Positions 9,028 to 18,680 of a stretch of 64,000 nt of DNA are shown piece by piece. The notes beneath the pieces are model-generated. The model worked only from the letters and a program-made list of their open reading frames with translations. It was not told where the DNA came from and made no database searches. This DNA comes from Lysobacter niastensis (GTDB taxonomy: Bacteria > Pseudomonadota > Gammaproteobacteria > Xanthomonadales > Xanthomonadaceae), in contig NZ_JADLZT010000004.1 of assembly GCF_015453285.1 (NCBI RefSeq), positions 1 to 64,000 of the forward strand, written 5' to 3'. Within the stretch, counting starts at the first letter, position 1, and each line of letters opens with the position of its first letter. The position numbers were made by a program, and so were the translations under genes.

Positions 9028-9411
9028 GCGTAAATCCTCGCCGAACACGCAGCGGCGCCGGGGTCGCGGTGCGGTCGTGTGGGGATGCGCATGCCGATGC
9101 CGCGCGTTGCGGCGTTCCCGGATGGCGATGCGACACACAGGAGTACGCCAAACTGTCGCGGCTACGGACAGCACCGGAAATCTGTGTTCAGGCATGTCAA
9201 CGCGCATGCGCATGGCAAGACACGCCAGGTGTTGGCGCTATTCGCCGTGAGCGCAGCGAAGGTGAGTGGAAGGGTGAGCGCCCCTTACCTGATGCGGCAT
9301 CGAAGGCGTTACCAGAAAGAAGGGTTAGTAACGCTTCCCTCTGCCATCCTTCGACTCCAGCACTCGCGCACTTACGTTCAGGACGAACGGGGTTGCAGAT
9401 GGATGGGCGCA
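9028..9411. other. Gene-free stretch
   Basis: I find no credible gene in these 384 bases. The left end should carry the promoter of the secreted protein (minus strand). GGCGTTAC near 9308 and GTAACGCT near 9330 form a short imperfect inverted repeat. The part near 9350-9395 (CCTTCGACTCCAGCACTCG and GGACGAACGG) looks like dispersed intergenic repeat DNA of this family, but there is no second copy in the window. Confidence 0.4.
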
Positions 9412-9443
9412 CAAAAAAACAGCCCCGCATGCGCGGGGCTGTT
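9412..9443 (-). terminator. Intrinsic terminator of the RcnB-like gene
   Basis: On the minus strand AACAGCCCCGC and GCGGGGCTGTT form an 11-bp stem around a 4-base loop, followed by seven Ts. It begins 24 bp after the stop codon of the RcnB-like gene. Confidence 0.88.
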
Positions 9444-9466
9444 CGGAAGCGATTCGATCCTGCGGA

Positions 9467-9793
9467 TCAGTGGTGCAGCAGGATGTCGGCGATGATGCCG
9501 GTGGCGACCGCGATCAGGACGTAACGGCCGTCGTCGCTGCGCACCCAGCGGTGGCCCGGGGGCGGCGGAGCAAGGTGGTAATGGCGGTAGTCGTCGACGT
9601 AGATGCGCTTTTCGACATACACCACGCCACGGCGGTATTCCTGCTTGTGCCAGCCCTTGTGCTTGCCGGGCGGGTGGCCGTCATGGTCGTCATAGTGGTG
9701 GTCGTCGTCGCGATCGTGCTTGGGGCCCTTGGCGAAGGCCATCGGCGACAGGAACACGAAGCCGATCAGTACGGCGGAGAGCAGGCGTTTCAT
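9467..9793 (-). CDS. RcnB family periplasmic protein
   Basis: The 108-residue protein has a signal peptide (MKRLLSAVLIGFVFLSPMAFA), a His/Asp-rich linker (KHDRDDDHHYDDHDGH, residues about 24-39) and the RcnB-type C-terminal domain, with VEKRIYVDDYRHYHLAPPPPGHRWV and a terminal hydrophobic segment. RcnB of Escherichia coli modulates nickel/cobalt export in the periplasm. The His/Asp run here would fit metal binding but is not proof of it. A GGGGGATCC sequence precedes the ATG. Confidence 0.85.
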   Translation of the reverse strand: MKRLLSAVLIGFVFLSPMAFAKGPKHDRDDDHHYDDHDGHPPGKHKGWHKQEYRRGVVYVEKRIYVDDYRHYHLAPPPPGHRWVRSDDGRYVLIAVATGIIADILLHH

Positions 9794-9936
9794 GGATCCC
9801 CCAGGGTTTTCGGTTTGGCGCTGCGATCCTATGACGCCTCGGGCGCTTGGCCAGATCCTCTTCGAGGAATGTTGACGCACGTCGCTGTTCTGAGATGAAC
9901 GCCTTCATCCGGCCTTTAGGAAAGCCGCCGGAAAGG

Positions 9937-9971
9937 CCGGGGCGGCGGGGGCCCAGACCGCGCCGCCCCGG
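9937..9971. other. GC-rich inverted repeat in the gap before the amidohydrolase
   Basis: CCGGGGCGGC and GCCGCCCCGG pair perfectly around 15 bases. No T run follows, so it is not a standard terminator. It lies between the divergent RcnB-like and amidohydrolase genes. Nothing else is visible in this gap. Confidence 0.35.
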
Positions 9972-10085
9972 CAGTCTCCCTGACGAGGAGGCGGCCAGTC
10001 TTGGCGAAGCCTGTCGCAGGAGGCGAGACGCGGCGCGGCGCCGGGCATGCCCTACACTCGCGGCAACATTACCGGGGGGAGTGGG

Positions 10086-11405
10086 ATGAAGCGTCGTGCC
10101 TTTGCGGCCCTGACGGGCCTGTCCGTTGGATTGTTGTCCGCTATCGCCAGCCAGGCGCAGGCGCCCGCCGCGGCACCGCAGGCCATCGTGCTCAAGGCCG
10201 CCCACCTGTTCGACGGACGCAGTGGACGCCTGGAGTCGCCAGGCCTGCTGGTGGTGCAGGGTGGTCGCATCGCCGCTGTCGGCAATGCGGCTGCCGTGCC
10301 GGCCGGTGCGCGCGTGCTCGACCTCGGAGATGCCACGCTGCTGCCGGGCTTCATCGACGCGCACACCCACATCGCTTCCAACCATGACGACAACTGGGCG
10401 CAGGGCTTCTACGAGAACATGCTGCGCTTCCCGGTCGAGCAGTCGTTCCATGCCGCGCGCAACGCCAAGGTGACGCTGGAGGCAGGTTTCACCACCGTGC
10501 GCGAGGTCGGCGCGCCCGACTTCGTCGACGTCGCCCTGCGCAACGCGATCAACGCCGGGCTGGCGGAAGGTCCACGCATGCTCGTCGCCGGGCATGCACT
10601 CGGTTCCACGGGAGGTCACTGCGACAGCTCGCCGTTCCCGCCGGATCGCGTGAAGCCGGCCGGCACGCTGGAAGGCGTTTGCAACAGTCCCGACGAATGC
10701 AAGCTCGCGGTGCGCGAGCAGATGAAGTTCGGCGCCGACGTCATCAAGATCTGCGCCTCCGGCGGCGTGCTGTCGGAAGCCGACCCGGTCGACGTGCCGC
10801 AGCTGACGCCTTCGGAGCTGTCCGCGATCATCACCGAGGCCCACACCTGGGGCCGCAAGGTCGCCGCACACAGCCATGGCGACCTCGCCGCCAAGCAGGC
10901 GGTCGAAGCAGGCGTGGACTCGATCGAGCACGGCAGCTTCCTCACCACGCCGACGCTGCAGCTGATGAAGAAGAAAGGCACCTACCTGGTGCCGACGCGC
11001 ATGACGCAGGTGTGGGTGGTCGACAAGGCCGACACCTATCCGCCGAAGATCGCCGACAAGGCGCGCGCGGCCGGCGCGGCGCACACGAAGATGTTCAAGG
11101 AGGCGCTGCGCATCGGCGTGCCGATCGCGCTGGGCACCGACGCGGCGGTCTATCCGCACGGCCTCAATGCGCAGGAGTTCGGCGACATGGTCGACCTGGG
11201 CATGTCGCCGGCCGCGGCGCTGATGACCAGCAGCCAGGGCTCGGCGAAGCTGCTGGGCGTCGACGGCGAGACCGGTACGCTGGAGTCCGGCAAGTACGCC
11301 GACGTCGTCGCGGTGCCGGGCAACGTGCTGGAAGACATCCGCGCCACCCAGCGTCCGCTGCTGGTGATGAAGCAGGGGGCCATCGTGCGGGGCGGTACGC
11401 CGTAA
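10086..11405 (+). CDS. Secreted metal-dependent amidohydrolase (imidazolonepropionase/prolidase-like)
   Basis: The 439-residue protein has a signal peptide (MKRRAFAALTGLSVGLLSAIASQAQA) and the amidohydrolase TIM-barrel motifs: DAHTHI near residue 92 (first two metal histidines), HSHGDLAAKQA, then SIEHG, and LGTDAAVYPHG with the catalytic aspartate. The family hydrolyses C-N bonds, and secreted members in Xanthomonadaceae are often annotated as Xaa-Pro dipeptidases. I start at 10086, behind GGGGGGAGTGGG, because the signal peptide begins there. It is monocistronic, followed by a palindromic repeat. Confidence 0.88.
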   Translation: MKRRAFAALTGLSVGLLSAIASQAQAPAAAPQAIVLKAAHLFDGRSGRLESPGLLVVQGGRIAAVGNAAAVPAGARVLDLGDATLLPGFIDAHTHIASNHDDNWAQGFYENMLRFPVEQSFHAARNAKVTLEAGFTTVREVGAPDFVDVALRNAINAGLAEGPRMLVAGHALGSTGGHCDSSPFPPDRVKPAGTLEGVCNSPDECKLAVREQMKFGADVIKICASGGVLSEADPVDVPQLTPSELSAIITEAHTWGRKVAAHSHGDLAAKQAVEAGVDSIEHGSFLTTPTLQLMKKKGTYLVPTRMTQVWVVDKADTYPPKIADKARAAGAAHTKMFKEALRIGVPIALGTDAAVYPHGLNAQEFGDMVDLGMSPAAALMTSSQGSAKLLGVDGETGTLESGKYADVVAVPGNVLEDIRATQRPLLVMKQGAIVRGGTP

Positions 11406-11425
11406 ACAACGGGCCTTTGCTTGAA

Positions 11426-11453
11426 CGTCATCCCGGCGACAGCCGGGATGACG
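11426..11453. repeat. REP-like palindrome, CGTCATCCCGGC type
   Basis: CGTCATCCCGGC and GCCGGGATGACG form a perfect 12-bp stem around GACA. It lies between convergent genes (amidohydrolase and YCII protein). A variant copy is at 56646-56675, also between convergent genes. Such palindromes are dispersed in xanthomonad genomes and may double as bidirectional terminators. Confidence 0.7.
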
Positions 11454-11459
11454 GAAGCC

Positions 11460-11834
11460 CTACGCTCCCACGCGCCTGCGCACCTCGCCGATGTCGCGCA
11501 CCGGGCGCACCTCGATCGAACCGGTGCGCGTCCATGGGAACTCCTGCGCGATACGCACGGCTTCTTCCATGCTGTCGGCTTCGATCAGGTTGAAGCCGGC
11601 GAACACTTCCTTGGCCTCGGCGAACGGACCGTCGGTGATCGAGACGCGACCCTCGCGCGTGCGTACCGAGCGCGCCGTCGACGGCAGCTCCAGTTGCTGG
11701 AAGTCGAGCAGCCGTCCGCTGGCCTTCATCTCGTCGGCCTTCTGCAGGCAGCCGCGCATCATCGTTTCGAACTCGCCTTCCGGAAGCGCTTCGAGCAGTG
11801 CGGGGTCGGTGTACACCGTCAACAGGAATTTCAT
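11460..11834 (-). CDS. YCII-related domain protein
   Basis: This 124-residue protein begins MKFLLTVYTDP and contains VSITDGPFAEAKEVFAGFNL and a C-terminal GSIEVRPV segment, the pattern of YCII-related (DGPF) proteins. These have a dimeric ferredoxin-like fold of unproven function and often sit next to ECF sigma genes. No sigma factor adjoins it here. In-frame starts exist at 11840 and 11834; the family usually begins MKxLL, so I chose the latter. Confidence 0.85.
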   Translation of the reverse strand: MKFLLTVYTDPALLEALPEGEFETMMRGCLQKADEMKASGRLLDFQQLELPSTARSVRTREGRVSITDGPFAEAKEVFAGFNLIEADSMEEAVRIAQEFPWTRTGSIEVRPVRDIGEVRRRVGA

Positions 11835-12016
11835 CGGCATCTCGCTGCGAAGGGGATGACGCCATTGTGCGGGCAAGCCGGCGCGGTGTCGCCACGCCAC
11901 GCATGGAGCCAATGCCGATTCGCCCATCGGCGGGATGATGCTTCCCCGATGCGATGGCTTATCGGCAACGCAGGCCACGCCTAATCTGGCGCCTCCCCCG
12001 GAACGCGGCCACGCCC

Positions 12017-12274
12017 ATGCTCACGCCCCGCCAAGCGCAGCTCGCATTCACTCCGCTGGTCGTCATCGCGATGTCGGCGATCATCAGCTTCGCGATGACC
12101 TTCCTGCACCATGGCCTGGTTCCCGGCCTGCTGCAGGCCTGGCTGCGGAACTGGCCAGTGGCCTTCGCCGTGGCGCTGCCGGCGGCCTGGCTGATACTGC
12201 CGGGCGTGCGCGCGTTGCTGGCGCGGCTGACCCGCGTGGCACCGCGTGGCCGTGGCCTCGGCGAGCTTGGCTGA
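12017..12274 (+). CDS. DUF2798 family small membrane protein
   Basis: The protein has 85 residues and two hydrophobic helices (about 10-33 and 45-65). It begins MLTPRQAQLAFTPLVV and has the family pattern of an MSAIISFAMTFL helix, then W-L-x-N-W-P-V-A-F before the second helix. DUF2798 proteins are small inner-membrane proteins of unknown role. It ends 74 bp before the ABC ATPase gene on the same strand. Confidence 0.75.
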   Translation: MLTPRQAQLAFTPLVVIAMSAIISFAMTFLHHGLVPGLLQAWLRNWPVAFAVALPAAWLILPGVRALLARLTRVAPRGRGLGELG

Positions 12275-12348
12275 CGAACGAGTGAGGCATGGACAGACAT
12301 CGGCTCCGTTACGATGTGACCCATTCATCGCTGCGAAGTGAGCCCCGC

Positions 12349-14060
<1,712 letters not shown>

Positions 14061-14069
14061 CGGGCCGGC

Positions 14070-14627
14070 TTACGACTCCGGCTTCAGCTCGCGCCACACC
14101 CAGCGGTCGATCATCGCCTTCTCGTAACGCAGCGGATCGCTGCTGAAGATCGGGTTGGCGGTCATCAGGAAGCCGGGGTCGCTGAGCTTGCGCTCGCCTT
14201 CGGCGATGACGGTGCCGTCGGCGGTCGTGCGCCGGATGTTCAGCGTCATCCGCGGCGGGTAGACGTCGCGGATGAAGCGCGTGTCGTTGAACTGCACGCC
14301 GCGCCACGGCTCGTAGCTGCCGGCGCGGCGGATGTCGGTGATGTCGACCTGCAGGCGCTCACCGGCGGGCAGCTTCTGTTCGACGCTCTCGCGCAGGTAC
14401 TCGGCGAGTTCCTCGACCCAGTTGCCGCGGCGGGCTTCCCAGGAGTTGGCGCTGTAGCGGAGCTCGGTGAAGTTCGCCGGGTCTTCCCAGCTCACGCTCA
14501 CCGGTCCCTGGTCGGGCAGGCTGCGCGGCGCGTCGGCGTCGGTGACGTTGCGGATGCGGGCGGATGCGCTGCCGGCCGCGGTAGCCAGGATCAGTGCGGC
14601 TGCAATGAGGGCGGGGCGCAGGTTCAT
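14070..14627 (-). CDS. DUF3016 domain secreted protein
   Basis: The 185-residue protein has a signal peptide ([23 protein letters not shown]) and a mature part containing [28 protein letters not shown] and the C-terminal [12 protein letters not shown], as in DUF3016 proteins of Xanthomonadaceae. It is probably periplasmic or lipid-free outer-surface. The function is unknown. It is convergent with the YadH-like permease, 9 bp apart. Confidence 0.85.
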   Translation of the reverse strand: MNLRPALIAAALILATAAGSASARIRNVTDADAPRSLPDQGPVSVSWEDPANFTELRYSANSWEARRGNWVEELAEYLRESVEQKLPAGERLQVDITDIRRAGSYEPWRGVQFNDTRFIRDVYPPRMTLNIRRTTADGTVIAEGERKLSDPGFLMTANPIFSSDPLRYEKAMIDRWVWRELKPES

Positions 14628-14739
14628 GGCGGGCTCCCGATGACGGGCCTGGTCGGCCCATGCGCTGATTTTCCGCCCGCGGGGGCGGTGCCGCCAAGCG
14701 CGGCGCCGCTTTCGTACAGCCGCGGTTTCGCCGGCGCGA

Positions 14740-14976
14740 TCAGTTGCGGAACCAGGCCTCGACGACGCCCTTGACCTTGGTGGTCATCGGGTTGCCGCGG
14801 CGGTCCAGCGACTTGCCGACCGGCAGGCGCACCCAGCCTTCGCTGATGCAGTACTCCTCGACGTTGGTCCGCTCCACACCGTTGAAGCGGATGCCGATGC
14901 CGCGTTCGAGAACGGCCTCGTCGTAGAACGGGCTGCGCGGGTCGTTGGAAAGGCGGTCGGGCGGGGCGTCGGTCAT
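14740..14976 (-). CDS. DUF3297 family protein
   Basis: This 78-residue soluble protein has the strongly conserved family core: PPDRLSNDPRSPFYDEAVL, GIGIRFNGVERTNVEEYC and EGWVRLPVGK. DUF3297 proteins are small, abundant in Proteobacteria and have no assigned function. I start at 14976 (MTDAPPDRLS), which matches the family N-terminus. Confidence 0.88.
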   Translation of the reverse strand: MTDAPPDRLSNDPRSPFYDEAVLERGIGIRFNGVERTNVEEYCISEGWVRLPVGKSLDRRGNPMTTKVKGVVEAWFRN

Positions 14977-15060
14977 GGTCGGGCGAATCGCTGTTGGCGG
15001 AACCGACAAAGGATAAGTGCAGGCGGCGGGTTTGGCACCGCCTGCGCCCGCCCCGCGGGA

Positions 15061-15543
15061 TTACTTGATCACGTAGCCGCTCAGGCGCCAGGTGCCGTCT
15101 TCGTCGAGGCGGAACGAGACCAGCTCGTGCCCGACCTTGTTGCCGGCGTATAGGGTGTCGAACTCGACATTGGCGTAGGCGCCGGCCGGCAATTCCTTGG
15201 TGCCCTGGGTGAAATGCCGGTTGACCGACGTCCAGCGGCGGCCTGCGACGGCGCCGCGCGGCTTGCGCTGGGCGTCGATGCCGTCGACGAACTTCTTGCG
15301 GTCGACGCTCTTCTTGGCCACGGCCGAGGCGCCGTCCCAGACCTCGCCGGTCTTGCCGGAGTCGACCAGCTGGGCGATCTGCAGCGCCCCGTTGACCAGG
15401 GTGTTGGGGTCCATGTCGCGCGCGGCGGCGGCCGGGCGCTCGGCCTGCTGGGCCGGCTTGGAGGGCTGTTGCGCGAAGGCGGGCAGGACGGCCAGGGTGG
15501 CCAGCAGGGCGGCGAGGGCAGATGAGGCGTGCTTCGTGTTCAT
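15061..15543 (-). CDS. DUF4019 domain secreted protein
   Basis: The 160-residue protein has a signal peptide (MNTKHASSALAALLATLAVLPAFAQ), a Gln/Pro/Ala linker and a DUF4019-like domain with IAQLVDSGKTGEVWDGAS near residues 65-82 and a C-terminal GTWRLSGYVIK. Such domains resemble NTF2-like folds. The protein is likely periplasmic and of unknown role. An in-frame start at 15576 would spoil the signal peptide. Confidence 0.8.
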   Translation of the reverse strand: MNTKHASSALAALLATLAVLPAFAQQPSKPAQQAERPAAAARDMDPNTLVNGALQIAQLVDSGKTGEVWDGASAVAKKSVDRKKFVDGIDAQRKPRGAVAGRRWTSVNRHFTQGTKELPAGAYANVEFDTLYAGNKVGHELVSFRLDEDGTWRLSGYVIK

Positions 15544-15607
15544 GTTCCGGGTCCCGGGCGGAGGGCAACCCGGCATCGTACCGCCGGCGGCTCGCCACGA
15601 AGGGCCG

Positions 15608-15892
15608 CTAGTCGTGTTCGCCGCGTCCCTGCTGCTTGGCCACCCGTATCACCGCGCGGACCTGCTCACGGTCGTGATGGCGGGAAATGGGGGTCGCCCC
15701 CAGCTCGATCGCCCGCTCGCGCAGCTCGGCAGGCACGTCGTAGTGGGCGCCACTGGTCTTGTTCTGGAAAGCGCGGCGCGGGATGTCGAGCCGCTCCGCC
15801 ATGGCGTGCAGCTCCTCCAGCGTGTCGGCCATCAGGTGGGCCCAGCGCCGGCCGCGCCACAGATGGACCGCATCATCTACATAGACCGTCAT
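15608..15892 (-). CDS. DUF4031 domain protein
   Basis: This 94-residue cytoplasmic protein starts MTVYVDDAVHLWRGRRWAHL and has HAMAERLDIPRRAFQ and HYDVPAELRERAIELGA, the hallmark of DUF4031. The domain is small, without a known activity, and is widespread in actinobacteria and proteobacteria. It is divergent from the cold-shock gene across 245 bp. Confidence 0.85.
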   Translation of the reverse strand: MTVYVDDAVHLWRGRRWAHLMADTLEELHAMAERLDIPRRAFQNKTSGAHYDVPAELRERAIELGATPISRHHDREQVRAVIRVAKQQGRGEHD

Positions 15893-15962
15893 GGCTGCCT
15901 CCTGGCGGCTCTGTCTGAATGGGGGGCTTGGCGGCCATGCTGAATGAAAAATGGGCGCTACG

Positions 15963-16137
15963 TTGCCTTTTTCATCAATACGGTCTACCGTTCGCGAGCT
16001 GAGTTAGCCAAGGGTCACCGTGGTTCGTGACCCGATGTAGATCTAGTTTCACTTCATCGTTGCACCTCGTTTCTCCTTGCAACCAGCGACACGGCCGCAT
16101 CCGCGGCCATTCATCCATGTTCCAAGGAGCAAACGTT
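15963..16137 (+). promoter_or_regulatory. Putative promoter and structured 5' leader of the cold-shock gene
   Basis: TTGCCT (15963-15968), a 17-bp spacer and TACCGT (15986-15991) could be a sigma-70 promoter. The leader of about 140 bases that follows holds the hairpin GGGTCAC/GTGACCC (16012-16033), a second GGCCGC/GCGGCC hairpin and a strong AAGGAG before the ATG. Long structured leaders that change at low temperature are known for cspA-type genes. The promoter assignment is weak. Confidence 0.4.
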
Positions 16138-16347
16138 ATGTCGACCCGTGAAACCGGTACCGTCAAGTGGTTCAACGACGCCAAGGGCTTCGGCTTCATC
16201 AGCCGTGAGAATGGCGAGGACGTGTTCGTCCACTTCCGCTCGATCCAGGGCTCGGGCTTCAAGAGCCTGCAGGAAGGCCAGAAGGTGACCTTCACCGTCG
16301 TGCAGGGCCAGAAGGGCCTGCAGGCCGACGCCGTCCAGACGGTCTAA
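16138..16347 (+). CDS. Cold-shock domain protein (CspA family)
   Basis: This 69-residue protein is a single OB-fold cold-shock domain: [16 protein letters not shown] (RNP1 KGFGFI) and DVFVHF (RNP2). It binds single-stranded nucleic acid and acts as an RNA chaperone. AAGGAG lies 7 bases before the ATG, and a strong terminator follows, so it is a single-gene unit. The sequence cannot tell a cold-induced member from a constitutive one. Confidence 0.95.
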   Translation: MSTRETGTVKWFNDAKGFGFISRENGEDVFVHFRSIQGSGFKSLQEGQKVTFTVVQGQKGLQADAVQTV

Positions 16348-16377
16348 GCCTTTTCGCCGCGCTTGCGCGGTGAACCG

Positions 16378-16407
16378 AAAAAGCCCGGCTTCGGCCGGGC
16401 TTTTTTG
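16378..16407 (+). terminator. Intrinsic terminator of the cold-shock gene
   Basis: AAAAAGCCCGGC, the loop TTCG and GCCGGGCTTTTTT form a near-ideal terminator 31 bp after the stop codon. The A run on the left makes it usable in both directions. Confidence 0.93.
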
Positions 16408-16472
16408 TTTTCCGGGGCCATGGCGAAGCGGTCAATGCCGGCGGCCCGTCGGTGCTGCACAGGCGAAGCCGC

Positions 16473-17747
16473 TTACCAGGTGTCCTCGAGCATGCGCGGA
16501 CGGCACGCCAGCCAGCCGCCGATGAGCAGCACCACCAGGCACAGGCCGAGGAATGCGAACGGCCACTGCCAGCCACGGCTGAGGTCGTGCAGCCAGCCGA
16601 CCAGTACCGGACCGGCGCAGCTCAGGCTGTAGCCCAGTCCCTGCATGAAGCCCGACAACCTTGCCGAACCGACGGGCGTGCGCGTGCGCAGGTTGATCAG
16701 CGTCAGCGACAGCGGGAACGAGCTCGGGCCGAGTCCCAGCAGTGCGACCCACAACATCGGGGCCGCCATCGGTGCCAGCAGCAGGCCGGCGAACGCGGCG
16801 ATGTAGGCGGCGACGCAGGCGAGCACGATCGGATACGGATTGGCGATGCGTACCGCCACGGAGGGCAGCACCAGCGCGCTGATCAGGCCCAGCGTCGAGA
16901 ACAGCGCGACCATGCTGCCGCCCAGTGCCGGGCTGCCGCCGGCCTCGACCAGCAGCTTCGGCAGCCACGTGAACATCGAGTACGTGATCAGCGAGGTCAT
17001 GCCGAACATCAACGCCAGGCCCCACGCCACCGGCGATCGCGACACGCGGCCGGGGCAGACGGGTTCGGCGAGCTCCGGCGCCTCGTCGCCGCGGCTCACG
17101 GCGCGGTCGTGCGCGCGCGCCAATGCATGCGCCTGGCGCGAATGACCGAACTGCTCCATCCACAGTACCGCGATCCACGGCAACGTCGCCGCGGCGGCGA
17201 CCAGCGACCACGCACCCAGTGAAACGCGCCAGCCGGCGCTCTGCGCGAGCGGCACCGCGAGCAGCGCCGGCAGGATCGTGCCGAGCTGCAGCACCGTGAT
17301 GTAGAGCGTGCTCACCGTGCCGACGCGATCGGCGAAATAGCGCTTCACCAGCGGCGGCAGCACGACATTGCCGATGCCCATGCCCGATAGCGCGACGGCG
17401 GATGTCAGCAGCAGCATCCAGGTGTCGCCGACGAACGCGCGCGCGAGCAGACCCGCGGTGGCGAGCAGCATCGCCAGCAGTGCGGTTCGCTCCAGGCCGA
17501 AGCGGTGCGCGATGCCGGGCGTCGCGACACCGAATACGGCAAAGGCCGCAGTCGGCACCATGCCGAGCACGCCGGTCATCGTCGAGCCGAAGCCGAGCGT
17601 CTGTCCGAGACTGTCCAGCAGCGGCGTCAGCGAGGTCACCGCCGTGCGCAGGTTGAACGCGGACAGCACGATGCCGATCAGCACCAGGGCGCGGTCGCGC
17701 CATAGCGATGCGGTCAGGGGAGCAGTAGTTGCGCGGGCGGCGTCCAT
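16473..17747 (-). CDS. MFS transporter (CynX/NimT type)
   Basis: This 424-residue membrane protein has about twelve hydrophobic segments. Features are AFNLRTAVTSLTPLLDSLGQTLG near the first helices, the loop GIAHRFGLERTALLA, and a central charged loop (residues about 205-240) between two six-helix halves. The pattern matches the cyanate/2-nitroimidazole (CynX/NimT) group of the major facilitator superfamily. The substrate is unknown. In-frame starts lie further upstream, but 17747 directly precedes the first conserved segment. Confidence 0.85.
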   Translation of the reverse strand: MDAARATTAPLTASLWRDRALVLIGIVLSAFNLRTAVTSLTPLLDSLGQTLGFGSTMTGVLGMVPTAAFAVFGVATPGIAHRFGLERTALLAMLLATAGLLARAFVGDTWMLLLTSAVALSGMGIGNVVLPPLVKRYFADRVGTVSTLYITVLQLGTILPALLAVPLAQSAGWRVSLGAWSLVAAAATLPWIAVLWMEQFGHSRQAHALARAHDRAVSRGDEAPELAEPVCPGRVSRSPVAWGLALMFGMTSLITYSMFTWLPKLLVEAGGSPALGGSMVALFSTLGLISALVLPSVAVRIANPYPIVLACVAAYIAAFAGLLLAPMAAPMLWVALLGLGPSSFPLSLTLINLRTRTPVGSARLSGFMQGLGYSLSCAGPVLVGWLHDLSRGWQWPFAFLGLCLVVLLIGGWLACRPRMLEDTW

Positions 17748-18031
17748 GTCGATCGTATGGGGGCGGGGGAGAAGCATCGCGACTTCGCGAGATGCGAAGT
17801 GTGCGCCCGCAATCACGATGTCACCAGCCGCGATACGGGAACACAGGGTTTCAACGCGATCCGGCCTCCGGTGCCATCGCATCTGAACCCGTGATTCACG
17901 TTGGTGGAAAGCGCGTGCAATCCGCGTCAAGGACGCATCAAAGCGCACGGTTTCCAGCCTGCATCGTTCACTGCGGGTTGGTCGAGGGCGCACAACACTC
18001 GAATCTCCCGCAAACGCTGGAGACCGCAACG

Positions 18032-18466
18032 ATGAAGATGCCCCGTTCCCTGTCGCTCGCCTGTGCCGTCGCGATCGCATTCGGCTCCGCCGGTGTCGCG
18101 ATGGCGCAGGAAGCGCTGACCGAAGCACAGGTGCGTGCCAGGCTGACCGAGATGGGCTACACCAAGGTCAACGACGTGAAGTTCACCGACGGCGTCTGGA
18201 AGGCCGATGCGCGAAGCGCTGAAGGCAACCATGTCGACGTGCGCCTGGATGCTAAAACCGGCGAGATCTACCCGGACGAGCAGGTGGCCAACCTCGGCGA
18301 AGCCGACGTGCGCGCGCAGCTTGCCGCGGCGGGATACACGAATGTGCACGACGTCGATTATGCGGGTGGCATCTGGAATGCCGAGGCCGACGACCCCAGC
18401 GGCCGCGATGTCGAAGTGAAGCTCGACCCGAAGACCGGCAAGGTCATCGGCAAGGAAAAGGACTGA
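18032..18466 (+). CDS. Secreted protein with two PepSY-like repeats
   Basis: The 144-residue protein has a signal peptide (MKMPRSLSLACAVAIAFGSAGVAMA). Two tandem repeats of about 50 residues follow. The first starts LTEAQVRARLTEMGYTKV and ends LDAKTGEI. The second starts LGEADVRAQLAAAGYTNV and ends LDPKTGKV. This is the PepSY-type beta-hairpin and helix pattern seen in periplasmic inhibitory propeptides. It may bind or inhibit a protease; the M28 peptidase gene follows, but there is no direct evidence of a link. Confidence 0.82.
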   Translation: MKMPRSLSLACAVAIAFGSAGVAMAQEALTEAQVRARLTEMGYTKVNDVKFTDGVWKADARSAEGNHVDVRLDAKTGEIYPDEQVANLGEADVRAQLAAAGYTNVHDVDYAGGIWNAEADDPSGRDVEVKLDPKTGKVIGKEKD

Positions 18467-18473
18467 CGCTGCG

Positions 18474-18500
18474 CCTCCCCCTGCGTGCAGGGGGAGGTTT
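18474..18500 (+). terminator. Hairpin after the PepSY gene, terminator-like
   Basis: CCTCCCCCTGC and GCAGGGGGAGG form an 11-bp stem around GT and are followed by TTT. It lies 7 bp after the stop. It also resembles the CCCTCTCCCGC palindromes found elsewhere in the window. Confidence 0.6.
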
Positions 18501-18680
18501 CGAGGCACGCGACGGCTCGCGCATCGCGAGCCAATGCCCCGGGGCCAAAGTCGGCAAAGAGACGCCAGCGTATGTCAACCGAAAAGGGGGGGGCAGGCGT
18601 TCGGGGTGCGGTTGGTTGGCTGGCGGGGCGCGCGCGGGCTCCTTACTATCGGCCGGCACTCCTGACCAGGTTTTCCCGAC

